From the NCBI GenBank assembly GCA_036480375.1, contig JAZGGI010000028.1, positions 1-64,000 of the forward strand: a stretch of DNA of 64,000 nucleotides. The letters are read 5' to 3'. The stretch's first letter is position 1. Every line of letters begins with the position of its first letter. The notes below the pieces were generated by a model. That model worked only from the letters and a program-made list of their open reading frames with translations. It did no database searches and was not told the origin of the DNA. Of the stretch, positions 44,500 to 53,304 are shown one piece after another. The stretch is from Candidatus Zixiibacteriota bacterium. GTDB taxonomy: Bacteria; Zixibacteria; MSB-5A5; GN15; JAAZOE01. The translations under genes were made by a program, and so were the position numbers.

Positions 44500-45687
44500 T
44501 TACTTAGAAACTGTTCCATAGGCAGTTGGGAAGAATAGCAATATAACCTGCACATTACTTACTTCAATCTCTGCCCCAGACGAGCTTTCAACGCAATTCA
44601 AATAATAAGTATAAGTATCACTTACTGAACAAGGAATAAAAGTGATATTATGCATTTGAATCCTGACCATACCAGTAGGATAATTCTCAGGTAACATAAA
44701 TTGAGACCGTGGCCGGTAGACATCTTGATTTGGAGCATGGGAGAATCCCATTAATGGATGGCGCCCTGTGCCATTCTCGTGCTCAATGGTTATTGTTGCA
44801 GAGCCTATTGCCAGAATATAGCCAGGGGTTGGGCAATTGATTGATTGCTGCCCAACCGTTGTCCATGCAAATGGCACGGTGTAGTTAGTAGTGTCATTAT
44901 AGTATCTTGCGATGCCCGGTTCATCGGTAATTTCGCCGCTTTCAATAGTCTGGCCCAATTTACTCACGTTGCTTGATAAGCGACTATTACTCAACATCCC
45001 ACTTCTTATATCCCCCGCGTTTACTGTCCCGGCTGAGTCAGCATAGTCCGCTTGTGAAGCACTATCCGCATAAATAACTGAATCAGGACCATGTCCAGCG
45101 CTGTCCGACCAGTTCCAGCCACCGAGGCCATTCGATGAGATTGAATCGTTAGCGAAAATCCAAGCGGTGTTTGCGGGATTCCGTTTAATGATTTGATTAG
45201 CCCCAGCTCCCGTACTGTCAATATCATTCAGACTAATGGAACTATTAAGAATCGTATTACTATCCACGACATTATCCGCGATTGTACCTGCAGCATCAGC
45301 GTACAACGCCTTAAAAGCATAGGATACGCTTGTTAAGTGTATCCGCTGTCCTATTTCACCGATATCGTCTATGGTTATATTCAACCATAATGACTCATAC
45401 TTGGCCAATGAATCCGGAAGGGGATTCGATGAACCCAAAATGTAATTATACAAGCCATTTGTGACTGCAATTGCATCAATCTCCGGTGCTGAAGTCCAAA
45501 GTTCATCTCCACCTGATTCTGCATCGTAGATTTGAAATCTAAAAGTATAAGTACTATCGTTTACGGGAAATCCTTCACTATTAGTCAGTCGCCCTTGATA
45601 ATTGATATAAGGCGGAACCCCGGCAAATGTGATAGCTGCTGTTATTGATAAGATGATAACCGTAATAAAAAGACGTGTGAATTTCAT
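44500..45687 (-). CDS. Secreted fibre-like protein (module 2)
   Basis: 395 aa. Signal peptide (1-22) and the same N-terminal domain as 41276-43402 (YINYQGRLTNSEGFPVNDST...YNYILGSSNPLPD...LNITIDDIG). Ser/Asp/Ala-rich repeats follow (YADSASQADYADSAG), then a C-terminal beta domain different from that of module 1. Good SD (CAGGAGG) 6 nt before the ATG. Confidence 0.85.
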   Translation of the reverse strand: MKFTRLFITVIILSITAAITFAGVPPYINYQGRLTNSEGFPVNDSTYTFRFQIYDAESGGDELWTSAPEIDAIAVTNGLYNYILGSSNPLPDSLAKYESLWLNITIDDIGEIGQRIHLTSVSYAFKALYADAAGTIADNVVDSNTILNSSISLNDIDSTGAGANQIIKRNPANTAWIFANDSISSNGLGGWNWSDSAGHGPDSVIYADSASQADYADSAGTVNAGDIRSGMLSNSRLSSNVSKLGQTIESGEITDEPGIARYYNDTTNYTVPFAWTTVGQQSINCPTPGYILAIGSATITIEHENGTGRHPLMGFSHAPNQDVYRPRSQFMLPENYPTGMVRIQMHNITFIPCSVSDTYTYYLNCVESSSGAEIEVSNVQVILLFFPTAYGTVSK

Positions 45688-45882
45688 GGCATTCCTCCTG
45701 GCAAAATATTAGTAAATATACCCTTGGTGTGTAGCGAAAATCGGTCTGATTATTCTAAGTTCAGATAAAAAAGATATATATTAATAAATACTATTATGTC
45801 CGGCTTGTCAAGTATTCACTCGCAATTTATGCAAATTTGATGGGAATTCGCTAATAACGAAATTAATGAGAAATGGTTTATC

Positions 45883-45958
45883 TGGTGGAGCCAAGGGAGT
45901 TCGAACCCCTGACCTCATGACTGCCAGTCATGCGTTCTCCTAACCGAACTACGGCTAC
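45883..45958 (-). tRNA. Second tRNA-Ala (GGC)-like copy, degenerate acceptor
   Basis: Nearly full copy of the 47335-47410 tRNA with anticodon GGC, intact D, anticodon and T arms and encoded CCA. The 5' strand is GTAGCCG, so pair 2-71 is a mismatch (T-C) and 1-72 relies on the new bases. It may be a decayed duplicate or an attachment-site copy; a working tRNA is not excluded. Confidence 0.55.
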
Positions 45959-46247
45959 ATAACACAACAACTTACGAGATTGCTTTGGATGTGATATCGG
46001 TCACGAATATCGATTTGTCGGGTGTTATCTCAAAGAACAAATAGAGGCTTTATTTGTGTGAGAAAAAGGCCGATGTTAGTCGGCCCTTTTGTTCTTAATG
46101 GTCGCGCTGATTTACGGACACACCTCACCGGTTCCATAAAAGAGTATGATGGCGGAAATGAGAAGCCAAGTCGGGAGTTAAAAGAATCGCCATGCATGGT
46201 CAATCATAAATGATAGGCCACCCATATTGTCTAATAAATTATAATTT
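45959..46247. other. Intergenic spacer with a hairpin
   Basis: Nearly 300 nt between the tRNA-like copy and the next gene. A stem at about 46060-46095 (AAAAAGGCCGAT...GTCGGCC CTTTT) could terminate plus-strand transcripts. No gene is supported; the 63-codon frame over this hairpin lacks start context. Confidence 0.35.
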
Positions 46248-46778
46248 CTACTCCCCAAGTGTAATCTCACCCTCCCAGTCGGCCGTAAGGGTCGTATTCG
46301 AAGTAAATTGGCCCGTGTAAGTACCACTTCCCTGAATATTTTCGAACTTGCCGGTCCCGCTAATGTATGAAAAACTACCCTCAAAACTCGTGACTTTTGT
46401 GCCGTCTGCCGCAAGAGTGGTGGTGATTTTGCCTTTCCATTTGGCAATTGTTGTACCATCATCTTTAGTGAATTCAACATACCCTTGATGAAATCCATTT
46501 CCTTGAACGATGTCAGAAAACGACGTGTTGCGTAACGTGGCGCCAGCCATAAACTCATTATCTCCCGTCTTGGCGTTGGTACCCTCATATACTTGCAGGA
46601 ACATGTGATGACCCTCGGTATCGGCAACGGCAAGTGTATCCGCCTTGACAATTTCCATGGTCATCTTGCCTGCAACTTTAGTCATCGGCTCGGCATAAAG
46701 ACTGCCTGCGAGCAGTACACAGGCTAAAACTATAAAGCCTGACATCGCAATTAATGCATTTGATTTGGAATTACACAT
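46248..46778 (-). CDS. Secreted beta-barrel-like protein of unknown function
   Basis: 176 aa. Signal peptide (to ~29, LLAGSLYAEP), then an all-beta domain ending in VTSFEGSFSYISGTGKFENIQGSGTYTGQF, a pattern like allene-oxide-cyclase/DUF3224-type barrels. Monocistronic, located in the tRNA-Ala-flanked island. Confidence 0.7.
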   Translation of the reverse strand: MCNSKSNALIAMSGFIVLACVLLAGSLYAEPMTKVAGKMTMEIVKADTLAVADTEGHHMFLQVYEGTNAKTGDNEFMAGATLRNTSFSDIVQGNGFHQGYVEFTKDDGTTIAKWKGKITTTLAADGTKVTSFEGSFSYISGTGKFENIQGSGTYTGQFTSNTTLTADWEGEITLGE

Positions 46779-47334
46779 GACTGATTTCTCCCTTCCTGGG
46801 TTAGATATTTATATCTTTAAAAACCGAATGACTGTATAAAGGGATTCCAAGAATAAAGATAATTGTCGCATAGCAGCCCCCGACGATAAAGATTGAATTT
46901 TCTATAAATGACCTTCCAAGAATGCACACCCAATATAATAAGACTGATGGATAAAGCAACCGATTTTAGAGTGCGGTAAAGATCAGTCCGTCTCCGCCCA
47001 ATGTTTTCATTAAAAAATCTTTGAAGATTCGTGGCATCTTTAATACTATCTTTTGCTCAATTAAATATTGAAATAGGGCGTTAAGCCTCTCAATATACCC
47101 TTCAATTGTGACTTGAGATAGATTTCTCAACGTGCAATCAAATTCGAAGGAATCGAAGTACTTTCAAATTCAAAACTTTGAAGATTTTTTCAATTTTCTT
47201 GATTCTATTGAGATTTGCCAAGATTCTCTCCTTTCGGAGGTCTCTTGACGAGCAAAAGGCACTAAAAAATCATGTGCCCTTTTTGATGTTTGGCTTTGAT
47301 TTGAAATCTTGTAAGTTATTGAAATATAAATTTT
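46779..47334. other. AT-rich spacer downstream of tRNA-Ala
   Basis: 556 nt between the secreted protein gene and tRNA-Ala, the position where an integrase gene would sit in a tRNA-targeting element. One possible decayed integrase frame (46966-47163) is seen; the rest is AT-rich without a clear signal. Confidence 0.4.
46966..47163 (-). pseudogene. Possible relic of a tyrosine-recombinase N-terminal domain
   Basis: A 65-codon minus frame closed at both ends reads KYFDSFEFDCTLRNLSQV then TIEGYIERLNALFQYLIEQK. The spacing (ending in LS, then TI..Y...L..F..YL) resembles the SAM-like core-binding domain at the N-terminus of phage/XerC integrases. It has no ATG or SD and no catalytic domain. The position directly downstream of tRNA-Ala supports the reading, but similarity is short. 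Confidence 0.35.
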
Positions 47335-47410
47335 TGGTGGAGCCGAGGGGGTTCGAACCCCTGACCTCATGACTGCCAGTCATGCGTTCTCCCAACTGAA
47401 CTACGGCCCC
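47335..47410 (-). tRNA. tRNA-Ala (anticodon GGC)
   Basis: Complete cloverleaf with encoded CCA. Acceptor GGGGCCG pairs with CGGCTCC (one G-T), anticodon loop CTGGCAG gives GGC, T-arm GGGGTTCGAACCCC. Its 3' end is repeated at 45883 and 43584. Confidence 0.96.
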
Positions 47411-47427
47411 ACACGGGTAAGATTGCC

Positions 47428-47455
47428 AATATATACCTCATTTCGGCTCTGTCAA
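47428..47455 (-). promoter_or_regulatory. Promoter of tRNA-Ala
   Basis: TTGACA (47450-47455) - N16 - TATATT (47428-47433), 17 nt before the mature 5' end. Close to consensus. Confidence 0.75.
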
Positions 47456-47486
47456 GAAATAAGTTAGACGGCAGGATAAAATAATC

Positions 47487-48911
47487 TTAATGGTCCAATT
47501 CTAGGTTCCGTTGGTCGATTCTGTTTTTTCTAAATGCCGATATTATAATCGCCAAAATTGATACAATCGCGAAAAGCATTACCACCCAGGTAAATGACTT
47601 CTCGTAGGCGGTCGCCTTATCCAGAATCTCGGATTGATTTTGGACCCGGTAAGTAAATATCGCCGTGGATATTGCTACCCCAAGAGCCAATCCCAGCGTC
47701 CGGGCAACAGCCAGCAGACTGGAGGCGATGGCCGAAATTCTCTTTGGAATAGCCGACATCATCGCCGATGAATTGGGCGCCTGAAACATCCCCCCGCCAA
47801 TCCCAATGACAATCAGACGAATGATAATCTCAAATCGAGTGGAGTTTTGATCTAATGTCGAAATCAAAAAAATACCAACAGTAGAGATGCAAAGTCCCAA
47901 AGTCGTCAATAATCGATACCCGATTTTGTCGGATATTCTGCCGGCCAGAGGCGCGACAAAGACCGTAACCAATGGTACCGTAACTAAAACCATCCCGACT
48001 TGACGCGGAGAATATCGCAGAATATCCTCGAGATAAAACGGAATCAAGATCATCCAGGCGGCGATACAGATAAACGATACCATCATCGAAGTTATGGCCA
48101 GTGAAAATTGCCTGTACCGAAATATGCCCAGACCAACCAGAGGAGAATCAACCCGGGTCTCGCGAATTATAAATAACGCGAATGAAAATATCCCAAGGGA
48201 AACCATCAAAATAAGGGTATTCGACGTCCAGATCGGGTCATTAAGACGATTGAGCGTTAAAAGGATCAGGATAATGGCAGCCGCCTGAAGCAATCCTCCC
48301 GGAATATCAAGCTTTGTATCGGGATCATCGGGCTTCATACCCCGCAAAGTACTCATTGAATAGATATATCCGAAAATGCCGATGGGGATATTGATGAAAA
48401 ATATCCATTTCCAGCCCAGGGTTGAAACAATCAACCCTCCAACCGGAGGCCCCGACATCAAACCAATTCCCACCACAGTGGCCAGAATCCCCATACTTTT
48501 TCCCCGTTCTTCAACCGGAAAGGCTCGCGTTATCAGGGCCGGGCCGGCGGCCATCATAAACGAAGCGCCTACGCCATGAATAATTCGAAAAGCTATTAAT
48601 TGCCATATAGTTACGGACATACCACAGAGACAGGATCCAATAGTAAACAGACCAAAACCAGTCAAATAGGTATATCGAAATCCTTTTTTAACGGCAATTC
48701 GGCCTACAAATAGGAGTGTCGAAGCAATTGTCAAAGAATAGGCTAAAACTACCCAAGCTACATAATCGATTGATATACCGAAACTTCGGGACAAAGTCGG
48801 GAGACTGATATTGACGATGGAAGCGTCCAGAGTGCCTATAAAGGCAGACAACGCCGTAACAAACAATAAACGGTATTTTCTTTTATTTGAAATATGTTCC
48901 AAATCGGCCAT
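47487..48911 (-). CDS. MFS drug exporter, DHA2 (EmrB/QacA) family
   Basis: 474 aa with 14 predicted helices. Motif C-like region GPPVGGLIVSTLGWKWIFFINIPIG and N-terminal ALSAFIGTLDASIVNISLPTLS (motif D1) are typical of 14-TMS H+-coupled multidrug exporters. Divergent from the ECF sigma gene; the shared 90-150-nt spacer likely carries both promoters. Confidence 0.92.
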   Translation of the reverse strand: MADLEHISNKRKYRLLFVTALSAFIGTLDASIVNISLPTLSRSFGISIDYVAWVVLAYSLTIASTLLFVGRIAVKKGFRYTYLTGFGLFTIGSCLCGMSVTIWQLIAFRIIHGVGASFMMAAGPALITRAFPVEERGKSMGILATVVGIGLMSGPPVGGLIVSTLGWKWIFFINIPIGIFGYIYSMSTLRGMKPDDPDTKLDIPGGLLQAAAIILILLTLNRLNDPIWTSNTLILMVSLGIFSFALFIIRETRVDSPLVGLGIFRYRQFSLAITSMMVSFICIAAWMILIPFYLEDILRYSPRQVGMVLVTVPLVTVFVAPLAGRISDKIGYRLLTTLGLCISTVGIFLISTLDQNSTRFEIIIRLIVIGIGGGMFQAPNSSAMMSAIPKRISAIASSLLAVARTLGLALGVAISTAIFTYRVQNQSEILDKATAYEKSFTWVVMLFAIVSILAIIISAFRKNRIDQRNLELDH

Positions 48912-48942
48912 TTATTTTCCCAACTTGTTGCATAAAAATAAA

Positions 48943-48971
48943 TTGACAAACGACCGATAGAATCATAACCT
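48943..48971 (+). promoter_or_regulatory. Candidate promoter before the ECF sigma gene
   Basis: TTGACA (48943-48948) - N17 - TAACCT (48966-48971). Perfect -35, weak -10. It would give a ~85-nt leader to the ATG at 49063. Confidence 0.35.
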
Positions 48972-49062
48972 AACGGTAAGTTAATGTCAATTGAATTAAT
49001 TTTTGATTGCACAAAAGACCGTCAAAATCGTCAAGCTTTTAGACGAAAGAGATATCAGCGGG

Positions 49063-49632
49063 ATGACAGATGAGACAACCCGTCTGGTGTTGCTTTTCCG
49101 AGAGGGTGACAGGCAGGCGTTTGCCGAGTTGGTCAAGGCGTTTCACAGTAGGGTTTATGCCTTGGCCTACAAGATACTAATGAATCACTCTGACGCCGAT
49201 GAAGTTGCCCAGGAAACTTTCGTCCGGGTCTATAGCCGGATTAGTCAATTGAAATCTCCGGTTAGGTTTGATTCGTTTTTATTCCGGATCGCCACAAATT
49301 ATGCAATTGATTTGTTGCGCAAAAGAAAAGGCAGGGTGGTGGCGATGGGGGATGAAGGTGAACTTCCGGGGAATATTCAAGTTTCCCTTTCCTTAAGGGT
49401 AACCGACCCGGAAAAGACCCTTGAAAATAAGCAGCTATTGGACGCGATTATTAAAGCAGCGGAGGAGCTTCCTCCAAGACAAAAGGTAACTCTGGTTTTG
49501 CATGATATAGAGGGCCGGTCGAAGGAAGAAATTGCCCGGATTCTCGAATGTCCGGAAGCTACGGTGAGGTCAAATTTGCATATTGCGCGTAACAAACTGA
49601 AACAAAAACTTTCTAAGTTTTTATCGATGTGA
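49063..49632 (+). CDS. ECF-type RNA polymerase sigma factor
   Basis: 189 aa. Region 2 (AFAELVKAFHSRVYALAYKILMNHSDADEVAQETFVRVY) and region 4 (LPPRQKVTLVLHDIEGRSKEEIARILECPEATVRSNLHIARNKLK) are complete; no region 3, so group IV. ATG 49063 (MTDETTRLV) chosen over the upstream TTG 49003. The anti-sigma gene follows at once, so activity is probably released by a signal acting on that membrane protein. Confidence 0.92.
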   Translation: MTDETTRLVLLFREGDRQAFAELVKAFHSRVYALAYKILMNHSDADEVAQETFVRVYSRISQLKSPVRFDSFLFRIATNYAIDLLRKRKGRVVAMGDEGELPGNIQVSLSLRVTDPEKTLENKQLLDAIIKAAEELPPRQKVTLVLHDIEGRSKEEIARILECPEATVRSNLHIARNKLKQKLSKFLSM

Positions 49633-49650
49633 TTGAATTGGAGATATAAA

Positions 49651-50166
49651 ATGTCAAACCGCCACATTTCTTATTTAATCGGAGATTTTCTTGACGGAGA
49701 ATTAACTCCGGAAAAACATCAGGAGGTTTTGGATCATTTCTCTCGCTGTCCCTCATGCGCGAGGGAATTGGAGCAGTACCAGCGGCTCAAATCAATAATG
49801 GGCCGGATCGAAACGCCCGATCCCGGTGAGGATTATTTCACGGCTTTATCCGATACTATATTAAATAGAACGGAGCATCTTCACCCGGTGCCTGAACCGG
49901 AAACAACCGTTCATCGGCAGAGTTTAACTCGCCAGCATATTTACAAACTGCTTATTCGAGTCGCGGCGGTGATAACGCTTCTTTTTGTTTCACTGTTCGC
50001 CACCGAATTTAAATCGCGCATGCACGTATCGCAAGCTGGTAATCGGGCCATAGAAATTAGAGCGGACGGGAAAAATATCGCCGGATGGACAGGAAATATT
50101 CCCCCTGGCGTAAGCAATCCCATAGATTTTTCAAATGAAACAACCGAGAAAATTAAGAATAAATAG
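49651..50166 (+). CDS. Membrane anti-sigma factor with zinc-binding (ZAS) domain
   Basis: 171 aa. N-terminal H-x3-C-x2-C motif (HFSRCPSCAREL) of the anti-sigma domain, a linker, then one transmembrane helix (~100-118, LLIRVAAVITLLFVSLFA) and a small outer domain. ATG 49651 has a GGAG SD; 18 nt after the sigma stop. Its partner is the ECF factor just upstream. Confidence 0.87.
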   Translation: MSNRHISYLIGDFLDGELTPEKHQEVLDHFSRCPSCARELEQYQRLKSIMGRIETPDPGEDYFTALSDTILNRTEHLHPVPEPETTVHRQSLTRQHIYKLLIRVAAVITLLFVSLFATEFKSRMHVSQAGNRAIEIRADGKNIAGWTGNIPPGVSNPIDFSNETTEKIKNK

Positions 50167-50210
50167 GACTATTTAGTATTTGGCATTCGTTGGTGATTCT
50201 GGAGAAAAAA

Positions 50211-51140
50211 ATGACAAACCCTTCTAACCATTTTTCACCAAAAGCTGTGGTGCTTATTGTTTTTATATCCGCGTTTTTAATCCAATCATGTTCAACGGAG
50301 CGGGAAAAGTATTTGTTTCGAAAAAACATGCCAATTGGTAAATCAATTAATATTACTACAACTGCGAATGAAAACGGCAATGTTTTTAGAAATAACAAAT
50401 GGCTTAGCAAAATTGACTGGTCATCAATCACAAATACTAAATTAACAATAAAAGAACGCCTTTATGATCACACCTATCTGGTGGGAATTTACTATATCTG
50501 GAAATCTCAAAGTAAATCTGAACTTGATTCAGGCAATGGTTCCCGTGACACAACTGAAGAATTAACCTATTTTATACATCTTTCAGATAGAGATTCTATT
50601 CTGAATCTCAATAACCCGGATGACAGTTTAACGGAAGACCAAGTACATTTCTATATGACAATTATGAGTCCCGTCTATGTCAGTTTTCCGGTCGAGCCGA
50701 TTTCCCCAGGGCACAAATGGGGCAGAATCATACCATCCATCATGCTGAACGGAGACACCTCTTTAACCAAAGTGGATTATCTTTTTAAGGGTTTCACCGG
50801 GAAAAACGGATACGATTGCGCATTGATAGAAATAAAAGCCCAAATCGCCGCGGCCTTATTTCCTGATCCAGCTGATTCTACTTTAACTCAACGAGAAGAA
50901 TGGCGCACCGTTAAAGGCCTGTTGTATTTTTCTTTGGAACACGGATGGCCTGTTCAAATTGATCTCTCATCGCATGTTGTCTCGCATCGTAAAAAACGAG
51001 ATGTGATGGAGTTTTATATAGATGATAATGGAAACAGGATCGATATTCCTAAAAATGAACAAAAAATAGTTGATATGTTTTTTAAACTAGAATTTGATGG
51101 AAATCGGAGCTTAGTTTTCTCCAACATTGAAAGCAATTAA
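50211..51140 (+). CDS. Hypothetical lipoprotein in the sigma/anti-sigma unit
   Basis: 309 aa, not recognised. Signal with lipobox FLIQSCS (Cys ~27), followed by a soluble beta-rich domain. It lies 44 nt downstream of the anti-sigma gene with a good SD, so it may be a regulon member or an envelope signal sensor. Function not inferred further. Confidence 0.75.
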   Translation: MTNPSNHFSPKAVVLIVFISAFLIQSCSTEREKYLFRKNMPIGKSINITTTANENGNVFRNNKWLSKIDWSSITNTKLTIKERLYDHTYLVGIYYIWKSQSKSELDSGNGSRDTTEELTYFIHLSDRDSILNLNNPDDSLTEDQVHFYMTIMSPVYVSFPVEPISPGHKWGRIIPSIMLNGDTSLTKVDYLFKGFTGKNGYDCALIEIKAQIAAALFPDPADSTLTQREEWRTVKGLLYFSLEHGWPVQIDLSSHVVSHRKKRDVMEFYIDDNGNRIDIPKNEQKIVDMFFKLEFDGNRSLVFSNIESN

Positions 51141-51180
51141 TATACTTTACATCTGTTTTTTTCTATCTTAAATTCGTCAA

Positions 51181-52356
51181 ATGAACGATATATTCCGAGT
51201 CATATTCATGGTTCTCGACGCCTGCGGTATCGGTGAATTGCCCGACGCCGACAAGTATGGCGACGAAGGCTCCGCCACTCTCCAGAATACGGCTGCAACC
51301 GTAGGCGGACTCAACCTGCCTATTCTCGAATCGTTCGGCTTGGGAAATATCGATACGATTCAGGGGTTAGATACGGTTAACGATTCACGGGCCTCGTTTG
51401 GAAAAATGGCCGAAAAGTCCGCGGGCAAAGATTCCACCTCCGGTCACTGGGAACATTTTGGAGTCATTCTTGAAAAGCCGTTTCCGACCTATCCCGACGG
51501 ATTCCCCGAATCTCTGATTAAGAAATTCTCCGAACAAAGCGGCTACAAAGTAGTTGGCAATGAACCGGCATCGGGAACGGAAATAATCGTGCGATTGGGG
51601 CAAACACATTTGGACACGCAAGCCCTTATAGTCTATACATCCGCAGATTCAGTTTTCCAAATTGCCGCCCATGAATCAATCGTGCCTCCTGATGAGCTAT
51701 ATAGAATATGCGGGATCGCGAGAAATTTACTTACCGGCGAACATAATGTTGGGCGCGTTATTGCCCGACCATTTGAGGGGCGGCCGGATGGCTTTGTGAG
51801 AACGCCTCGGCGAAAAGATTTTTCCGCCCTCCCCGCCTCCCCCTTTGTCAATCAGAAATTAGTCGAGGCGAATATTCCGGTTATCGCCATCGGCAAAATT
51901 TATGAAATTATGGCCGGACTGGGCATATCGGAAAAGATCACCGCCAGTGGCAATGACGACTGTATGGATAAAACGATTGCCGCCCTTGATTCTTATTCAT
52001 CCGGCCTGATTATGACAAACCTGGTTGATTTTGACATGCTCTGGGGACATCGTAATGATTATAAATCATTCGCAAACGGATTAGAGATATTTGATGCCCA
52101 ACTCGAGAATCTTATCGGTAAATTAAAGGACCGCGATCTTTTAATTATCACCGCCGATCACGGATGCGACCCGACCACGCCTTCAACCGATCACAGCCGT
52201 GAATACGTTCCTCTTTTGGTTTACCGGCCGGGTATGCCGAAAGGAATAAATCTCGGCATCAGGGAATCTTTTGCCGATACCGGGAAAACAATCGCGGATA
52301 TATTTAAAATTGATTATCCTTTTCCCGGAAAATCTTTTTTAGGAGAAATACAATGA
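51181..52356 (+). CDS. deoB: Phosphopentomutase
   Basis: 391 aa, alkaline phosphatase superfamily. Interconverts (deoxy)ribose-1-phosphate and -5-phosphate. MVLDACGIGELPDADKYGD at the start, DSTSGHWEHFG (phosphorylated Thr region), and the metal site ITADHGCDPTTPSTDHSRE are diagnostic. Its stop overlaps the deoC start by 4 nt. Confidence 0.96.
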   Translation: MNDIFRVIFMVLDACGIGELPDADKYGDEGSATLQNTAATVGGLNLPILESFGLGNIDTIQGLDTVNDSRASFGKMAEKSAGKDSTSGHWEHFGVILEKPFPTYPDGFPESLIKKFSEQSGYKVVGNEPASGTEIIVRLGQTHLDTQALIVYTSADSVFQIAAHESIVPPDELYRICGIARNLLTGEHNVGRVIARPFEGRPDGFVRTPRRKDFSALPASPFVNQKLVEANIPVIAIGKIYEIMAGLGISEKITASGNDDCMDKTIAALDSYSSGLIMTNLVDFDMLWGHRNDYKSFANGLEIFDAQLENLIGKLKDRDLLIITADHGCDPTTPSTDHSREYVPLLVYRPGMPKGINLGIRESFADTGKTIADIFKIDYPFPGKSFLGEIQ

Positions 52357-53006
52357 TCGATCTGGCCCGATTTTTTGACCATACTCTACTGAAGTCGGAT
52401 GCAACCGAAAATGATATCAGAAATCTGTGCCATGAAGCGGTAAAATTTAATTTCTATTCAGTTGTTGTTAATCCTGTCCGGGTTTCCGTTGCCGTTGAAG
52501 AAATTAAAAATTCAAATGTGAAAATCGGCGCCGTTTCCGGCTTTCCCCTGGGAACCAATACGACTCATATAAAAAAGGTCGAAGCGTTGCGGGCTGAACT
52601 GGACGGTGCTGATGAAATCGACGTCGTCGCTAATCTGGGTTGGTTCAAAAGTGGAGATTTTACGGCGGTTGAAAACGAATTGACCGAAATACGAAAGTCG
52701 CTTGCCAACTCGACTATTTTGAAAGTGATCATCGAAACCCCTATTCTGAATGCCGACATATGGCTTGACGCCTGCCGGGCGGTAATCAATTCCGGAGCGG
52801 ATTTTATCAAGAGCGCGACCGGTTTTGCCGGTCCTACCCCGGTTGAGCATATTCGTAAACTCAAGGAAATTTGCCGGGATCAGATTCACATCAAGGCGGC
52901 CGGGGGAATTAAATCGGCTGAAACCGCAAGAGAAATGATAATAGCCGGAGCCTCTCGCATTGGCTGCTCCTCATCGGTAGAAATTATGAACCAAATTTCG
53001 ACATAA
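52353..53006 (+). CDS. deoC: Deoxyribose-phosphate aldolase
   Basis: 217 aa. Splits 2-deoxyribose-5-phosphate into acetaldehyde and glyceraldehyde-3-phosphate, continuing from DeoB. Schiff-base Lys in FIKSATGFAG, plus DEIDVVANLGW and HIKAAGGIKSAETA. Coupled to deoB (ATGA). Confidence 0.96.
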   Translation: MIDLARFFDHTLLKSDATENDIRNLCHEAVKFNFYSVVVNPVRVSVAVEEIKNSNVKIGAVSGFPLGTNTTHIKKVEALRAELDGADEIDVVANLGWFKSGDFTAVENELTEIRKSLANSTILKVIIETPILNADIWLDACRAVINSGADFIKSATGFAGPTPVEHIRKLKEICRDQIHIKAAGGIKSAETAREMIIAGASRIGCSSSVEIMNQIST

Positions 53007-53107
53007 ATTTGTGATTGTCTTCTTCCGACTCAGCGATAAATTAAATTTCAATTAGGCCGCCAAAACTCTTGGATTGACTGACTCCAAATTTTATATTATC
53101 AAACGGT

Positions 53108-53302
53108 ATGGCGGAAGAAGGCAAAAAGAACAGAATGCGGCCTTCAGTCGGGATATTTTTCAAGTGTTGTCGGGTCTATTCCCGCATCTATTTGAATAAG
53201 AAAGGAAAGGCGTTTGTCGGCTGGTGCCCCAAATGCGCGAGCAGAATTGAAATGAAAGTTTCACCTGACGGCTCCACCAGCCAATTCTTTTATGCGGATT
53301 AA
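53108..53302 (+). CDS. Small zinc-ribbon-like conserved protein
   Basis: 64 aa. Cys pairs in FFKCCRVYSRIYLNKKGKAF and GWCPKC suggest a metal-binding knuckle. The pattern (CCxVYxRIYxNxxGxAxxGWCPxC) is one I associate with a small uncharacterised family. Two nt before the archaemetzincin-like gene, so one transcript with it and the helicase. Confidence 0.7.
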   Translation: MAEEGKKNRMRPSVGIFFKCCRVYSRIYLNKKGKAFVGWCPKCASRIEMKVSPDGSTSQFFYAD

Positions 53303-53304
53303 TT

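Noticed and set aside
47170-47370. 66-codon frame reading through tRNA-Ala (MRSGVRTPSAPP...)
   Set aside because: Its start lies inside the tRNA gene; such frames are a common artefact of tRNA 3' ends.
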